From Incurvaria masculella (lineage: Eukaryota; Arthropoda; Insecta; Lepidoptera; Incurvariidae), in NCBI GenBank assembly GCA_946894095.1, contig OX335652.1, positions 7,649,001 to 7,713,000 on the forward strand: a stretch of DNA of 64,000 nt, in the 5' to 3' direction. Under the pieces are notes generated by a model that had not been told where the DNA came from, did not search any database, and was given only the letters and a program-made list of their open reading frames with translations. This document shows, in pieces, positions 1 through 10,840 of the stretch; position 1 is the stretch's first letter, and every line of letters starts with the position of its first letter. The translations under genes were made by a program, and so were the position numbers.

Positions 1-566
1 AAGGCACATTTTTTTACTGAGACAATGATGTCGTAGTGTACAGTTCCAAACAACGAACTTTTGTAATTATTTGTTGTCGAACTATTGAAATAGAATGTAT
101 AGAATACATATAATGTTAGAAAACAGTGCAGGTATGTTGATAAATTTGTGCGTTCCGTATGAACAATACGAACCATTTTTCGTTCGTAAGCGTCGCCGAC
201 AAAGACACAGCATTTAGCACATAGTGACCTATAGTACCAAATTGGCATGTGACAGTGTCACACAAACGGACCCTTGTGTAAACGCTCTCTGGAATGTAGC
301 GAAAAGGTGCAAGCAATGTTTCAGATGATGTGCCATGTTGCTTTGGAGGATGTGGCTTCCAAACACATGGTTAGTAGGAGTAGGTTAATATAAAAAATCA
401 GACTATACCTACTTTTTATTCTGCATGTTAGTCGTCTCTAAGCATACTGACCCGATCAGCCGTAGTGGTGAAGTAAACACAGTTTATTGTAGGTGTCGCA
501 TAAGCGACCTCACCTTAGAAACGTCGTGTCATGTTTGACAAGTTTTATTAACGAGTTTAAGATTAC
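1..566. other. No gene recognised
   Basis: AT-rich sequence. The short open frames here have no domain or splice structure that I can recognise, and I see no repeat boundary. Confidence 0.5.
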
Positions 567-726
567 GGGCCGAGTGCACGAAAGAACAAAAAATCAAAAT
601 CAACGTCAAAGTATGATCAAACACGTCACTTTGTGTGGACAGTATAGAAGGAACTCTATGCGGATCACTAAAAGTGACGTGTTTGAACATTGATTAACTC
701 GGCCGTCTCTTCGTGCAACCGGGGCT
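567..726 (+). mobile_element. MITE family A, copy 1
   Basis: About 160 bp. It begins GGGCCGAGTGCACGAAAG and ends with a roughly inverted copy (GGCCGTCTCTTCGTGCAACC). Inside it are the inverted words GTCACTTT and AAAAGTGAC. Other copies lie at 2489-2653 (opposite strand), 41527-41645 and 42341-42503. It has no coding capacity, so it is a non-autonomous DNA element of unassigned superfamily. Confidence 0.75.
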
Positions 727-756
727 ACATCTTGCATCTGAAAACTCATTAATTAA

Positions 757-1113
757 ACTTGATCCATGATGCAAGAATAAGGTTTGGAAGAAAAGAAGAG
801 CATTTGTTTATATTCCAACAAATTTTAATGTAATAGAACCAGCACACAGTTCGAAATAAAATATTATGGGTTATGTTATTGTGATATTTTCTTTCCTACG
901 ACTTCATTTCATTAGCATAGTTTGGAACAAATATATTTCAGAACAATAACGAGAAAAATTTGTCATTTCAACTATCTAGTTTGAGTAAATCAAATTTTAA
1001 AATCTATTCTGTTTTATTTTATTATATTATTTTGTATGGTATCTAACAGATTTGACAAATCTTCTATGTGAGCTCGCTTAGACGCCACCTGTCGTGATAA
1101 GTGAGCAGTTTTC
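757..1113 (+). repeat. Dispersed repeat, copy 1 of an inverted pair
   Basis: About 350 bp, running from a CCATGATGCA word to ACGCCACCTGTCGTGATAAG. It matches 3510-3828 in opposite orientation with many substitutions. The family is not recognised. The two copies could pair as arms across about 2.4 kb. Confidence 0.7.
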
Positions 1114-1700
1114 TTCCCCATTGCCGAAACATATGTTCCTTTACATTGCGGGTTGTCTTCACACACTACCCCTGGTCGAGTGACAGTTACGAGACTACCA
1201 ATGTTTTTTTTCTGTCTTCTATTTCTCTGACTCTAATGTAGGCCAATAAAAAATCGCTTTCAAGTAAGTTAATGTAAATAAATAATATTATTGATTTTCA
1301 TTGGTTTGTATTTAAGGTATTCTGAAATGTGAACTGGTATGACGTTGGCAATCTATCCCTATCTTTAATCTATGCCCAAACCTACATTTCTCAACAGAGC
1401 GAATGACAGCCACCCAGTCGAAAAGTTTTCGTGTTTGTTCCACGAGCACAAGAGCTGAATGTAGAATGTTAGAATGAACTGTTTTCGATTGTGTAAAATA
1501 ATTAGGATAAAGAAAACTTAATTTATTTTTTATAATCTATAAGTTATCGTAATCAATACATTAAAATATCTTGTAAATATAATAATGTTAATAAAAACTC
1601 GGATGCCCGTATCCTGTACTCTTGAATTTTCATTATCAATCCCATCCTATTCATATCAATATACTTGAAGGCCCGCTTTCAGCGTTCCTTAAAAGGACAC
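1114..1700. other. No gene or clear repeat seen
   Basis: AT-rich spacer between a repeat and a small hairpin. No open frame of note. Confidence 0.45.
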
Positions 1701-1710
1701 TGCCCAAAAT

Positions 1711-1760
1711 AAAAGACGTATCTAGCTGATGAGTTGGCCCATCAGCACGATACGTCTTTT
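1711..1760. repeat. Perfect-stem hairpin
   Basis: AAAAGACGTATC (1711-1722) is mirrored by GATACGTCTTTT (1749-1760). CTGATG (1726-1731) is mirrored by CATCAG (1740-1745). The loop is about 8 nt. It is probably the core of a small palindromic element; the sides (AAGGACACTG, AGGGTGACAA) show no clear terminal repeat. Confidence 0.7.
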
Positions 1761-1892
1761 TTAGGGTGACAACGAAAAGTATATACATAGGTTGTACCAA
1801 ACGGAAGGGCGATTTGCCAACAGACGGATGATTGTATAAGCATGCTAGGCCTGTGGTATAAGCGGGATCCCTCTTGCCCTCTCGCCATGTAA

Positions 1893-1966
1893 AACTGTAG
1901 GTCCCCTTCCCCTACTAGGTGGTTTCCAAATGATCAGTAAACTATGTTGTATGAGGAGCATAATTT
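1893..1966. repeat. SINE fragment joined to a foldback-element fragment
   Basis: The first part (TGTAGGTCCCCTTCCCCTAC) is internal SINE sequence. It runs at once into a piece (TTTCCAAATGATCAGTAAAC) of the foldback element seen whole at 46956-47326. Confidence 0.6.
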
Positions 1967-2204
1967 TTCATAATTCAGGCCCCAAGCTTCTCCGTAGGTA
2001 GTCTCTGTTGGTCTCCGTGGAAGAAAAAAAATGGAGAAAAAAAAATGGGTTTTACTGTTTAAAGGTGGAATAAGTTTTTTTAGAAAATACTCTCTTACCA
2101 TATCGCACTTAAAACTATAAAACATATTTTTTGTTAAAAAAATGAAAAAACTGTTCTTTCTAAAGTTTTCAGACACGCTGAAAATTGTATTGTTAAAATT
2201 GCAC

Positions 2205-2335
2205 AATCTCTAGTTATATAGTGATAATTTTAAAATAAAAATATATCTGTCCATACTTTTCACCTGAAGAAGAAAGAAGAGAGATCTAAAATAATCGTAA
2301 CTATAATACTAATCAGAGATTGTGCACCCCAACCT
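2205..2335. mobile_element. Palindromic MITE with GTGCACAATCTCT ends
   Basis: About 130 bp. The ends read as inverted copies of GTGCACAATCTCTGGTTA. The inner part has GAAGAAGAAAGAAG and matching TATAA-type arms. Related copies are at 6505-6645 and 33375-33510. Confidence 0.65.
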
Positions 2336-2488
2336 TAACACTTATATTACTGATTAAAAATGTCCTGTCAAGCTGACATTATTCGTTATTCCACTCATAC
2401 CTTGCTGTAATTGCAACTGAACGACTAGTAGCTCAGAAGCGCGCTGGGGAAACGCTTTCTATGTCAGAGGCTTTGGGATTCTCTTTCT

Positions 2489-2653
2489 GAGCCCCGATTG
2501 CACGAAGAGACGACCGAGTTAATCAATGTTCAAACACGTCACTTTTAGTGAACCGCATGGAGTTCATTCCATACTGTTCATACACATTGACGCGTTTAAT
2601 CGTACGTTGACGTTGATTTTAATTTTTTGTCCTATCGTGCACTCGGCCCTTGT
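2489..2653 (-). mobile_element. MITE family A, copy 2
   Basis: Reverse-orientation copy of the element at 567-726, with the same terminal words and the same central GTCACTTTTAGTGA palindrome. It abuts a SINE fragment. Confidence 0.75.
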
Positions 2654-2870
2654 CACGAATGCGAGCAGTTCCGTGGTTCGGATTCCATCCTCTCCCCCAT
2701 CCTACCATCGCATTTCATGAAAAGATGGTCGCAGCGGCAATGAAAAGTTGTCCGTGTTTCCGATCTACTTCAATGTAGGAAGATCCTGGCAGGGCACCTT
2801 CGGGAATGCGGTGTTGAGCTAATGTGACGGAAGTTGGGGTATAAGCCATCCATGTCAAATTACATGAAAA
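2648..2870 (+). mobile_element. tRNA-type SINE, 5'-truncated
   Basis: Body and tail only: GAATGCGAGC, then ATGAAAAGATGGTCG, AATTGTCCGTG-like words and the terminal GCCATCCATGTC. The head with the Pol III promoter is missing. Confidence 0.75.
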
Positions 2871-3509
2871 CTAATTACGCCCTGCATTGTCTCATAAAAG
2901 TCTTGTGATTATTTTTACGCGTTAGGCCACTTTTTTCATACATACATACTGAAAAAAAAGTCCAACAAAAGTAAAGTGATCGCCTTCCTGAAAACGAGAT
3001 AACAAATCTGGTCGCCAATAGTTGAGTTGCGGGTATAAAGCTTCTGCAGAAACGCTTCGAGATAAGGACGAATGTCCTTTTGAGAGCCCCTCTGGAGTGA
3101 CGTCCTTATCGCGACAACGGGACAGAGCCAGACATTCCCGCAGCGAACCCGACGGCAGACGTGTCATGTGAACGCCCGTTGAACTCTAGGTATATACGTA
3201 CCATGTGTACTATATTACATATAGGTATGGGTCTATGGGCATATGATTTGACAGGTGACTGGCTAGAGCAACGACAAGGAATACAACGGGAAGGGCGGGA
3301 ATCGTCAGCGTAGGCACTATTTAGATAATACATACACTGACGGTAGCGCCGTTCAGTCAGTTCGCTTGCGAATAAACTCACTCCTTTTGAGTTCCAACAA
3401 TACGCACGAACACCTAATAACTGCACAGGCCGCTATTTGGTGCGATGAATATTCGATGTTGCACTTTCCGAATTCATAAGCAATCAATGGGGAAGAAAAG
3501 TGCTTATTT
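2871..3509. other. No gene; weak repeat at 3285-3370
   Basis: The stretch AAGGGCGGGAA...ACACTGACGGTAG (3285-3370) resembles 54340-54420. GAATATTCGATGTTGC near 3446 recurs near 16008. The open frames show no family features. Confidence 0.4.
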
Positions 3510-3828
3510 ATCACGACAGGTGGCGTCTAAGCGAGCTCACCTAAAAGATCTGTCAAAGCTGTCAGATACCATACAAAATCAAACAGAATAGATTTGAAAA
3601 TTTTATTTACTCAATCTGTGTAATTTTCTTCATATTATTCAGAAAATAAACTGTTCTCAATTATGCTGATCAAAAGAAGTCTTTGGAAAGAAAATATCAC
3701 AAAAACATAACCTATAACATTTAGATTTTTACTTTGTGCTAATATGGTATTTAAATTTGTTTAAGACAAACTAAAGCTCTTCTTTTCCTCGAAACCTTAT
3801 TCTAACTGCATCATGGAGTTTATCTTTT
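3510..3828 (-). repeat. Dispersed repeat, copy 2 of the inverted pair
   Basis: Reverse-orientation relative of 757-1113. It begins ATCACGACAGGTGGCGTCT and ends near GCATCATGGAG. Confidence 0.7.
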
Positions 3829-4266
3829 ATCTAAAATCTCGCAAATCAAACTTGAAAGGAATGACAGTTCTGGCGTTGTCAAGGTCGCTCATGCGACATC
3901 CACAATTAGTTTTGTGTCTTCTTCCGTTATAATAAATGACGTGGCTAGGCTGCCAATATACGTAAGAGTTTCTGTCGCTGCTCTCGTTCTTGCTTCCTCG
4001 ATGGCCGATGAATAGTAAAGTACAGTCAGCCACAGTCCAAAGTACGCAGATTTGAAGTAAAAAATAACAGTCAAAGTATCTACTCTGACTTCCAGCAACA
4101 ATTACAGAGTCGTATTTCTACTATGAGTGGGTGTCTGAGCAGCGAGAGGTAAGTGTAGAAGTGCCCAAATGTTTGGGCGAAGAGAAATGTATGTCTATTA
4201 TTTTGAAATGTAAAACAATCTGATACGTGCTACGGGAGTTTAAACGGTTAATTTTTACGTATGTAA
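3829..4266. other. No gene recognised
   Basis: Two overlapping short minus-strand frames occur, but neither has recognisable domains or coding bias. Confidence 0.4.
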
Positions 4267-4380
4267 TGTTAAGCTCTGGGGGTTACCATTGTACATTAAC
4301 TATCATGGTACGAAATGGAACTAAACGTCAGATTTAATCACTCACTTGCCTATTTACATGGTAACCGCCCTGGACTGTGG
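4267..4380. repeat. MITE family B fragment
   Basis: GGTTACCAT near one end and ATGGTAACC near the other, around an inner segment with AAACGTCAGATTTAATCAC. Related pieces are at 13720-13815, 16965-17150 and 41455-41725. Confidence 0.55.
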
Positions 4381-4539
4381 TCGACTGTAATAAATAGGAA
4401 ATAGCTCGCAAACGCTCAAGCACGGAAACTTGCTGGCAGTACTGATACCGGTAGGTGTACCTATGTTCTATTCTATTCTCTAACCGAATGTACGGTCACG
4501 TATTGATAATCATTAATTTCAGAGCCGGTAGTCTCAGTA

Positions 4540-4820
4540 CTCACCTAAATTGGTGTTTACGTAACTTCGAAGTTCCGTAAAAACGTCAAACTCCATACAA
4601 GTTTTTACTAGATATTCTGTGGTTTTACTTCTTCAAGCTGTCAAAGTCAGACTCGGACTTCCGATTTGTATGAAAACGCGGAGTGGACGTAAACCGCAAC
4701 GTCGACGTATTTGCGTTGAGTAAGCTGTCAAATCAAACTCGGACTCGCAAATGTTAGTTGGCTTAACGCCCACTGTAAACGCCAGTCGATCGGTTTGCCG
4801 TAAACGTCAATTTAGGTGAG
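4540..4820. mobile_element. MITE with CTCACCTAAATT terminal repeats
   Basis: 281 bp. CTCACCTAAATT and GTTTACG at the left are mirrored by CGTAAAC and AATTTAGGTGAG at the right. No coding capacity. I could not settle the target duplication. Confidence 0.75.
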
Positions 4821-4996
4821 AACTCAGACTGCCCACTCTGAAGCTATCTCATCGGGCAGATGTGTTCCATCTCCCTCTAACTCGCGGTAGTGATACGTTA
4901 AGTTGACATCTCACTCCCATGCTTCGTTCGTCATGTAAGCACAGCGCGCTATCCTAAGTCTATGTGTTCGTCATTCAGTAAATTGTGGTATTTTGT

Positions 4997-5237
4997 TAGG
5001 TTTCCGTACCCAAAGGGTGCCAACAGAACCCTATTACTAAGACTCCGCTGTCCGTCCGTACGTCCGTCGGTCACAGGGCTGTATCTCATGAACCGTAATA
5101 GGTAGGCACCTGAAATTTTCGCAGAGTGTGTATTTATTTTGCCGCTAAAACAACAAATAGGTAACATTTTAAAATAATAAAAAGATAAAAATTTAAATTC
5201 GTGTGCGAGTCCGACTCGCCCTTGATCGGTTTTTTTG
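4997..5237 (-). repeat. Lepidopteran TCCG-microsatellite repeat, copy 1
   Basis: Read on the minus strand the family runs from CCGGCCAAGTGCGAG to GGGTACGGAACCCTA. It has an inner near-palindrome (GCGAGTCGGACTCGC), a (CGGA)n microsatellite and a terminal hairpin (GGTTCCGT...ACGGAACC). This copy has a short microsatellite. Twelve copies occur in the window. The superfamily is not certain. Confidence 0.85.
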
Positions 5238-5275
5238 TAGATGCTTATGTTGAAAATCCTCAATCGCACATTTCA

Positions 5276-5505
5276 GTTGCACCACTAAGTTTGTACCATC
5301 GCATTCACGAGATAGATTGAATGAAAAGATGGTCGAAGCAACAGTTAAAATTGTCCATGTTTTCCATCCAGATCAATAGCCGTGCATTATAAGGAAGGCC
5401 CTGGCCTGGCATTTAGTTCCTTTGTGTTTTTTGGGCGAATAGCATGACTGAAGGGTATTAGCCATCCATGTCGTTACATTAAATATCGTAAGATATGTTC
5501 ATTTT
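5276..5505 (+). mobile_element. tRNA-type SINE, 5'-truncated
   Basis: Body and tail: GTACCATCGCATT, AAAGATGGTCGAAGC, CCATGTTTTCCATCCAG and GCCATCCATGTC. It is diverged and internally shortened. Confidence 0.7.
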
Positions 5506-5789
5506 TGTGTAGAGAGTCACCCCCTTTCGCCTCCACACAATTTACACGCATGCAAGACCCCGCTGCGAGAAGGCCGCACATGATGGCGCTAGGCCGGGGC
5601 GGTCAGCACACTTGATTTACGATGCCCGCGTGATGCTGCGGGCCTTCTGAATTTATGAAGGCGCTGCGACGACCTAGGAAGATGAATTATAAATATTCCG
5701 CAGGACCTAGTTCCTAGGCAAGGATGAAGGTCGTAGGACTTTGATGAAGTGGACCTAGCCACAACTGGCACATTCTCGACTCGGACAGT

Positions 5790-6193
5790 TCGTGGTTTAG
5801 GGGCTAGAGGCCTTGCCTTTCATCCGAGAGGTCTAGGTTCAAATCCTCGCCCGGTCATGCACCACTTTATGTATCTTTCTGAGTTTGATAAGTGCATTTC
5901 GTTACGAATGCGAGCTGTTCCATGGTTCGGAACCCACGTAAAACTGTGGGTCCCCTTCCCCTACTAGGTGGTAGGGTTAAGCCCGCCCGGGTTGGTACCA
6001 CCGCATTGGATAAAACTATGGTTGAAGCGGCAATGAAAAATTGTCCGTGTTTCCATCCAGTTCAATGTAGCCGTGCTCATAAAGGTAAATTCCTGGCATG
6101 GCACCTAATTCCTTCGGGAATGTGGTGAATTAGGCTAATATCATAATGGTAATTGTGTGGTATTAGCCATCCATGTCAGGTTGCACAAAAAAA
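5790..6193 (+). mobile_element. tRNA-type SINE, near full length
   Basis: About 400 bp. The head has a weak A box (TGGTTTAGGGGC) and a perfect B box (GGTTCAAATCC, 5836-5846), followed by CACTTT...CTTTCTGAGTT, the family body, GCCATCCATGTC and an A-rich tail. This fits a Pol III SINE mobilised by a LINE in trans. The head is a degenerate tRNA. No protein is encoded. Confidence 0.88.
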
Positions 6194-6394
6194 CATTCCG
6201 GGAGATTTGACACAATCCCTTTTACAGCTGCGAGCAATCACCTCCCCTTATTTTATTTGCCGCCTTTTCTTAAAAAGTTTTTAAATGGGTATCATTCAAT
6301 CGTTTTATATATTTTTTTATTGAAAAAAAAAACTAGCTGAAAAAGCTTAGCTAAAAATACCTAATATAAACACAGACAAATGTCGAATAATCAC

Positions 6395-6645
6395 AAGTGC
6401 ACAACTTCTGATTAGCGATAATTAAAAAAAAAAAGTAATCCGTCATTCGAAGAAGAAAGAAGAAGAAATGTATAAATCCACCCTAATTTTTTTAAAAATA
6501 ATTTTAAGCCTGAAGTGCACAATCTGTGGTTAATATTATAATTACGGTTATTATATATCTAAATTTTTTGTTTCAGTGGAAAAATAAGGACGGATATATT
6601 TTAATTTTAAAATGTTCACTATTAAGAGATTGTGTACTCCATGTA
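6395..6645. mobile_element. GTGCACAATCTCT palindromic MITE plus a diverged half copy
   Basis: A clear copy at 6505-6645 has inverted ends (AGTGCACAATCTGTGG and AAGAGATTGTGTACTC). A poorer relative (AAGTGCACAACTTCTGATTA) lies just upstream at 6395-6480 with the same GAAGAAGAAAGAAG tract. Confidence 0.6.
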
Positions 6646-6969
6646 AAAAAATCCGTAACTAAAGTTCTGCGGTATTTTTTTTAACGATTTGTGTTTTATA
6701 CATTATACAATTCAATAAATATGAAAATTTGTCGAAATATTAAAAACACAGAAATGTTTCTCATTTTCTTATTAACATTTTAAACATTAAAATGAACACG
6801 GATTTATTTGCCATTGTATGATCATTCTCCTTTTGAAGGTAAAATGTGAGGAATTGCAAGAAATCTCTTTCGCCTGCGTTTTTTTAAACAGGTTAATAAT
6901 CGACACAGATTGTCCTGGATTGATCCAGGGATCTGGAGGAACGAAATCAGACAATTATATCGCAACCAG

Positions 6970-7150
6970 GTTTGAGCGGCTCGTAACTCAGGGGCGCGGG
7001 GACTTGCCTTACATTTTATTCCAGAAGTCATGGGTGCGATCCCTGCCCATTTCATGCATCACTTACGTTCTCTTTCTGAGTAGGATAAGTGCATTTCGTA
7101 ACGAATGTGATGTGTTCCATACTTAGGAATCCATGTTAAACTATAGATAC
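6970..7150 (+). mobile_element. tRNA-type SINE, head portion only
   Basis: Has the head with GGCGCGGGGACTTGCC and a decayed B box (GGTGCGATCCC), then the CTTTCTGAGTAGGAT segment and the start of the body. It stops at about 7150. Confidence 0.7.
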
Positions 7151-7219
7151 ATTGGTGTAATTAAAATATAATGTAATTATAATCGCTTCGAAATATAGCA
7201 TCCGTAATCCGTAAAGCAT

Positions 7220-7260
7220 GTTTGGACGATTCGTCCAAACGTTGGAGAGCGTTGGAGAGC
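7220..7260. repeat. Short palindrome followed by a direct repeat
   Basis: GTTTGGACGA and TCGTCCAAAC form a 10-bp stem with a 1-nt loop. GTTGGAGAGC then occurs twice in a row. Confidence 0.75.
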
Positions 7261-7554
7261 GGGGATCCGGAGTAAGCGCTATACATTAGACGCTCAGTAT
7301 AACCAAGTTAATCTATGGTATAACTCGCAATAGCAACAAACCCCTTATTATATTTTAACGAAAAATATTGCATTTGTAGGATTCATGTATTATCTATATT
7401 TAATGGCAAAAAAATATTGATTGACAGAGTTGTGACCTCCGTTAGAGTTTCTGTTTGTCATCGAATTCATGAAAAGAAACTAGCGCTAGTAGTTTGTACC
7501 TACCCATTTTTTTTTACTTTTATTCAAGCCTTAGTTTAGAACTACTTATCACTA

Positions 7555-7612
7555 AAAGAAAAGGTTCCGACGAATTGAGAACCTCCTCCTTCTTTATTTT
7601 TGTAGTCGGTTA
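7555..7612 (-). repeat. Fragment of the ACCGACTTC...AATTCGTCGG repeat
   Basis: TTCCGACGAATTGAGAACC with AGTCGGTTAAAAAG is the reverse complement of a repeat common in moths. Other pieces lie at 27640-27850, 34660-34712 and 61861-61885. Confidence 0.65.
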
Positions 7613-8214
7613 AAAAGTGAAAGAAGACGGATCTTCACACATCCTTACGAGGCGCTAGATAAACAAAACTTCAAGTCGCCGTTGTCCCTGGGAAGCCAAG
7701 CACTAAACTTAACCGTAAAGTAACTACTAAGCTAAAGAAAGAAAAGTGAAGAAAAGCGGGTAGAGCTCCGCCTGGAGAATATATTCTGCTGAAGTCGCCA
7801 CAACTCTCAGCGGACGGGTAATTAGGTTTTCTGATGACGTCGCATGAAAACCGCGCGCCGCCGCCACGCAGCTTCACCGCCCATCGGAAGCTCCACAGCC
7901 CGCTCGGAGAAGCGCGCCCTCCGCCGAGGAAACGAACTTCATTACTTACGCCCTGGAAGTCTATTCTTGGATTTGCGTGCTCAGGAATCGGGAAACTTGC
8001 AGGCGAAAAAACCGCTTTTATAGCAGTTGCCGTAGCGACCGTTTTTAAATCGCTAATATAGTTTAATAATAATAATAAAAAAATATATAATAATAAATCT
8101 TAATTTCACTGATTAAGCAAGTTCAGTACATGTACAGGAATAATAAACAAAACAATAGGTTTTGAGATAGTGTCGGTTTGTATGTGTATGTAGGTGTATA
8201 TGTATGTATCGTGT
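7613..8214. other. GC-rich island without an assignable gene
   Basis: 7830-7950 is GC-rich against an AT-rich background and holds a 75-codon plus-strand frame rich in Pro and Arg. I see no splice pattern, family motif or promoter that would make it a gene, so I leave it unassigned. Confidence 0.35.
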
Positions 8215-8310
8215 TCATTCAAGATGGCTACTAACTTCCTATGTTTGAGGAGTTATAGCAGAAATAACTACGAACGACTGTGGCGCCATCTACTTGACGT
8301 ATACACCCCC
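8215..8310 (+). repeat. Repeat fragment shared with 30420-30690
   Basis: AGGAGTTATAGCA and GGCGCCATCTAC-like words occur here and, on the opposite strand, near 30430-30480. It is a diverged copy of an unnamed dispersed repeat. Confidence 0.5.
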
Positions 8311-8374
8311 TTAAACCGGTTGTTTAATAAAACGGTCACCATTAACGGATTTGATAACAAAATATTAATCGTAG

Positions 8375-8885
8375 TTAAGGTGGGCGTTCGCGCTCAACTC
8401 CCCATACAAACGTTGAAAGAAGATTATGCCTATATTTCTTGTCAGAGATCCAAAATTTTGCTCAAAATTGATATTTGATCAAACTAGATGTCTGATGACC
8501 GTTGGCATGGTAAAATTGTGTTTGGTTTCTCAGTTTGCGAGTCCGAAAGTTTGAATTTTTCGCGCGATTTGAATTTGAATGATAAGATAAAAACATCTTA
8601 ATAAGATTAGTCATGAGACGTAGCTTTTTCATGAAGATTTATAATCTATTTGGTTTTTGTTAGATTTTTTACTACAGCGGTCGTGGTTTACTGATAGCTA
8701 TAAGTCGTTTTGTAATTAACATTTTCGTAAATATTACTAAATCAAACACTAAGCGCATTGTCTGCTTTTTGAACATGATGCATCCTCCTCATCAGTTCCT
8801 CATCACAGAGAATAACAGAGCGCAATAACACGGCTTAGTACCGTGCCCGGGAATGAGTTTGTCCCGCCGGGAAGGGCCACCTTAA
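8375..8885 (+). mobile_element. TTAA-flanked MITE, copy A
   Basis: 511 bp including TTAA at both ends. The terminal repeat reads TTAAGGTGGGC at the left and GGCCACCTTAA at the right. The inner sequence includes TTGTCAGAGATCCAAAATTT and AATCTATTTGGTTTTTGTTA, shared with 13885-14638 and 29401-29950. TTAA target sites are the hallmark of the piggyBac superfamily; this is a non-autonomous, non-coding relative by inference. Confidence 0.82.
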
Positions 8886-9538
8886 TGAATCTTATGCTTC
8901 CGAATGCGTTCATTCCATGATAATTCAAACACAAAACATATTTAATTTTTTTAATTGTTTCTTTCTTTTCAGTTCCTTTGCTAAGTCTATTTTAAGTTAT
9001 ATTTTTTTACGCTGTTGGGTTTTTTTATATTTTTAAATAATTTGTTTTTTTTTTTCGTTTTTATTTATCTTGTCCTGTAAACAATTTTCAAATAGTTTGG
9101 TCAGTATGGTTGTAAACTAGTCGGTCTGCCAAATGACTTTCATGATTTCAGCCCATCGATCGAACTACATGGAAACTAGATGGCAAGTCATGTACTTCTT
9201 ATAATTCCTGAAAAAAGGAAATTAAAAGAGTTGGGCTGACAAGAAATACTCAAGAAAAAGCAATCCCTTTGGCTGATCAGCGTATCCTTCAATTCGCTTT
9301 CTAATATTAAATTCCTACAAACACATCCGTTGAAACAAAGCCAATTATTTGGTTTACATCGTACAGTGGCATCGGAGGAATTTTCAAATTAGGAAAATAA
9401 ATGATTGTTACTTAAAAAAAATGTAGGTCGACGGAAAATTCGGGAAAAGTTGGGAGATGGCGCTGAGTTTCAGCCCTTGATATTTTATGTTGTTGAAACT
9501 TGTGGTGATAGAAGGATGACATATGTTTTAGGTACTAG
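8886..9538. other. No gene recognised
   Basis: AT-rich sequence with T runs. No clear repeat ends. Confidence 0.4.
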
Positions 9539-9806
9539 ATACCCCATTACTAGGACTCCGCTGTACGTCCGTCCGTCCGTCCGTCCGTCTGTCTGTCCGT
9601 CCGTCTGTCACAGGGCTGCATCTGATGAACCGTAATAGAAGACAGCTGAAATTTTGACAGAGTGTGTATTTGTTTTGCCTCAATAACAATAAATAGGTAA
9701 AATAATAAAAAATAAAGGAGACCCTCGTACAAAAAACATGTTTTTTTGTGTTAAATCTTGTACGATGTTACGACCCGACGAGCCCGACTCGCACTTGGCC
9801 GGCTTT
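9539..9806 (-). repeat. Lepidopteran TCCG-microsatellite repeat, copy 2
   Basis: Minus-strand copy. The tract has about six CCGT units followed by mixed CTGT/CCGT units. It lacks the outer terminal hairpin, starting at CCCATTACTAGG, but keeps the GCCGGCCAAGTGCGAG end. Confidence 0.82.
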
Positions 9807-10061
9807 TTACATGAGTGGCTGTGCTGAGAGATTCAGAAAAGCAAAATCCACCTCACCTCGGGAAAACTACGCTCAGTGAGGCACTATACCAGCGTATTTG
9901 CCAAATATCGCTTGGCTATGGATTTGTTTGATATACGTTTGAAGACTCTCTCTGAGGAAAGACACCAGCCGGCAGACAGTTCCATATTCGCGGCAGAGAA
10001 ATTAGTTTGAGAAACGGTTCGTTCTCAAAAATCTAATATCAATCACAAGGTACTCTGATTC

Positions 10062-10175
10062 TCTGCGGGGCGGTTATAAAGGTTGGATAAAGAAATAAGG
10101 GATGCAATTTTCGCAGAGCAACGTCCTTCTTCACACCATGTTTGAAGGATCCCAGATTAACTTTGCATTCCTACA
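10062..10175 (-). pseudogene. LINE reverse-transcriptase C-terminal scrap
   Basis: The minus strand encodes VNLGSFKHGVKKDV in one frame. That is the end of a Jockey/R1-type LINE ORF2, where the usual ending has F-K-x-x-V-x-K. The plus-strand fragment at 40528-40735 has almost the same words. It is truncated and inactive. Confidence 0.5.
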
Positions 10176-10466
10176 TGTTCTGCGTTAAGCAATAAGATGT
10201 TCGTAATTTTCAGAATTTTTCAGTAAAATAAAATCGAAAACGGTCTTAAAAAAAGATTTTTTTTTCCAAAGTTTATTAGACAATATTTTCCAATGTGAAT
10301 AAATAAAATAAAGTGCAGACGTAGATTTTGACAATTTATTTTAAAACCGAAAATTACCTTGTATAACATTAAGGGCATGTACACAGTTATTCGTAGCATC
10401 GGTAAAATAGATCGTAAATCGGGTAAAGACACTCTTAAGAATTATTAGGATTTCGATCGTTTTTTT

Positions 10467-10563
10467 GGGTTCCGTACCCAAAGGGTGCCAACGGAACCCT
10501 ATTACTAAGGCTCCGCTGTCCGCTCGCCCGTCCATCCATCCGTCCGTCCGTCCGTCCGTCCGT
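10467..10563 (-). repeat. Lepidopteran TCCG-microsatellite repeat, copy 3 (truncated)
   Basis: Only the terminal hairpin and microsatellite remain. The TCCG tract ends directly in a SINE head at 10564. Confidence 0.85.
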
Positions 10564-10840
10564 TCTCGCCCCGGCCATGCACCACTTTCTTTCTCTTTCT
10601 GAGTTGGATAAATGCATTGCGTTACGAATGCGAGCTGTTCAATAATTCGGAACCCATGGGTTTCCTTCCCCTACTGTAGATGCCACTGCGTTAGATGAAA
10701 GTATGGTTGAAGCGATAATGAAAAATTGTCTGTGTTTTTCATACAGTTCTGTGTGGCCGTGCTCATAAATGGAAGGTATTGGGCGGTATGATGGTAGTTG
10801 TGTGGTATTAGCCATCCGTGTCAGGTTCCATAAAAAACGT
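10564..10840 (+). mobile_element. tRNA-type SINE, missing its first bases
   Basis: Begins inside the head at CGCCCCGGCCATGCACCAC, then follows the family: CTTTCTGAGTTGGAT, GAATGCGAGCTGTTC, the body, and GCCATCCGTGTC plus an A tail. Part of the body (the piece holding the GGCATGGCACC word) is deleted. Confidence 0.8.

Noticed and set aside
5836..5846. Perfect B box that could mark a tRNA gene
   Set aside because: The flanks are SINE sequence and no cloverleaf with acceptor stem can be drawn. The same applies to the B boxes at 42683 and 41108.
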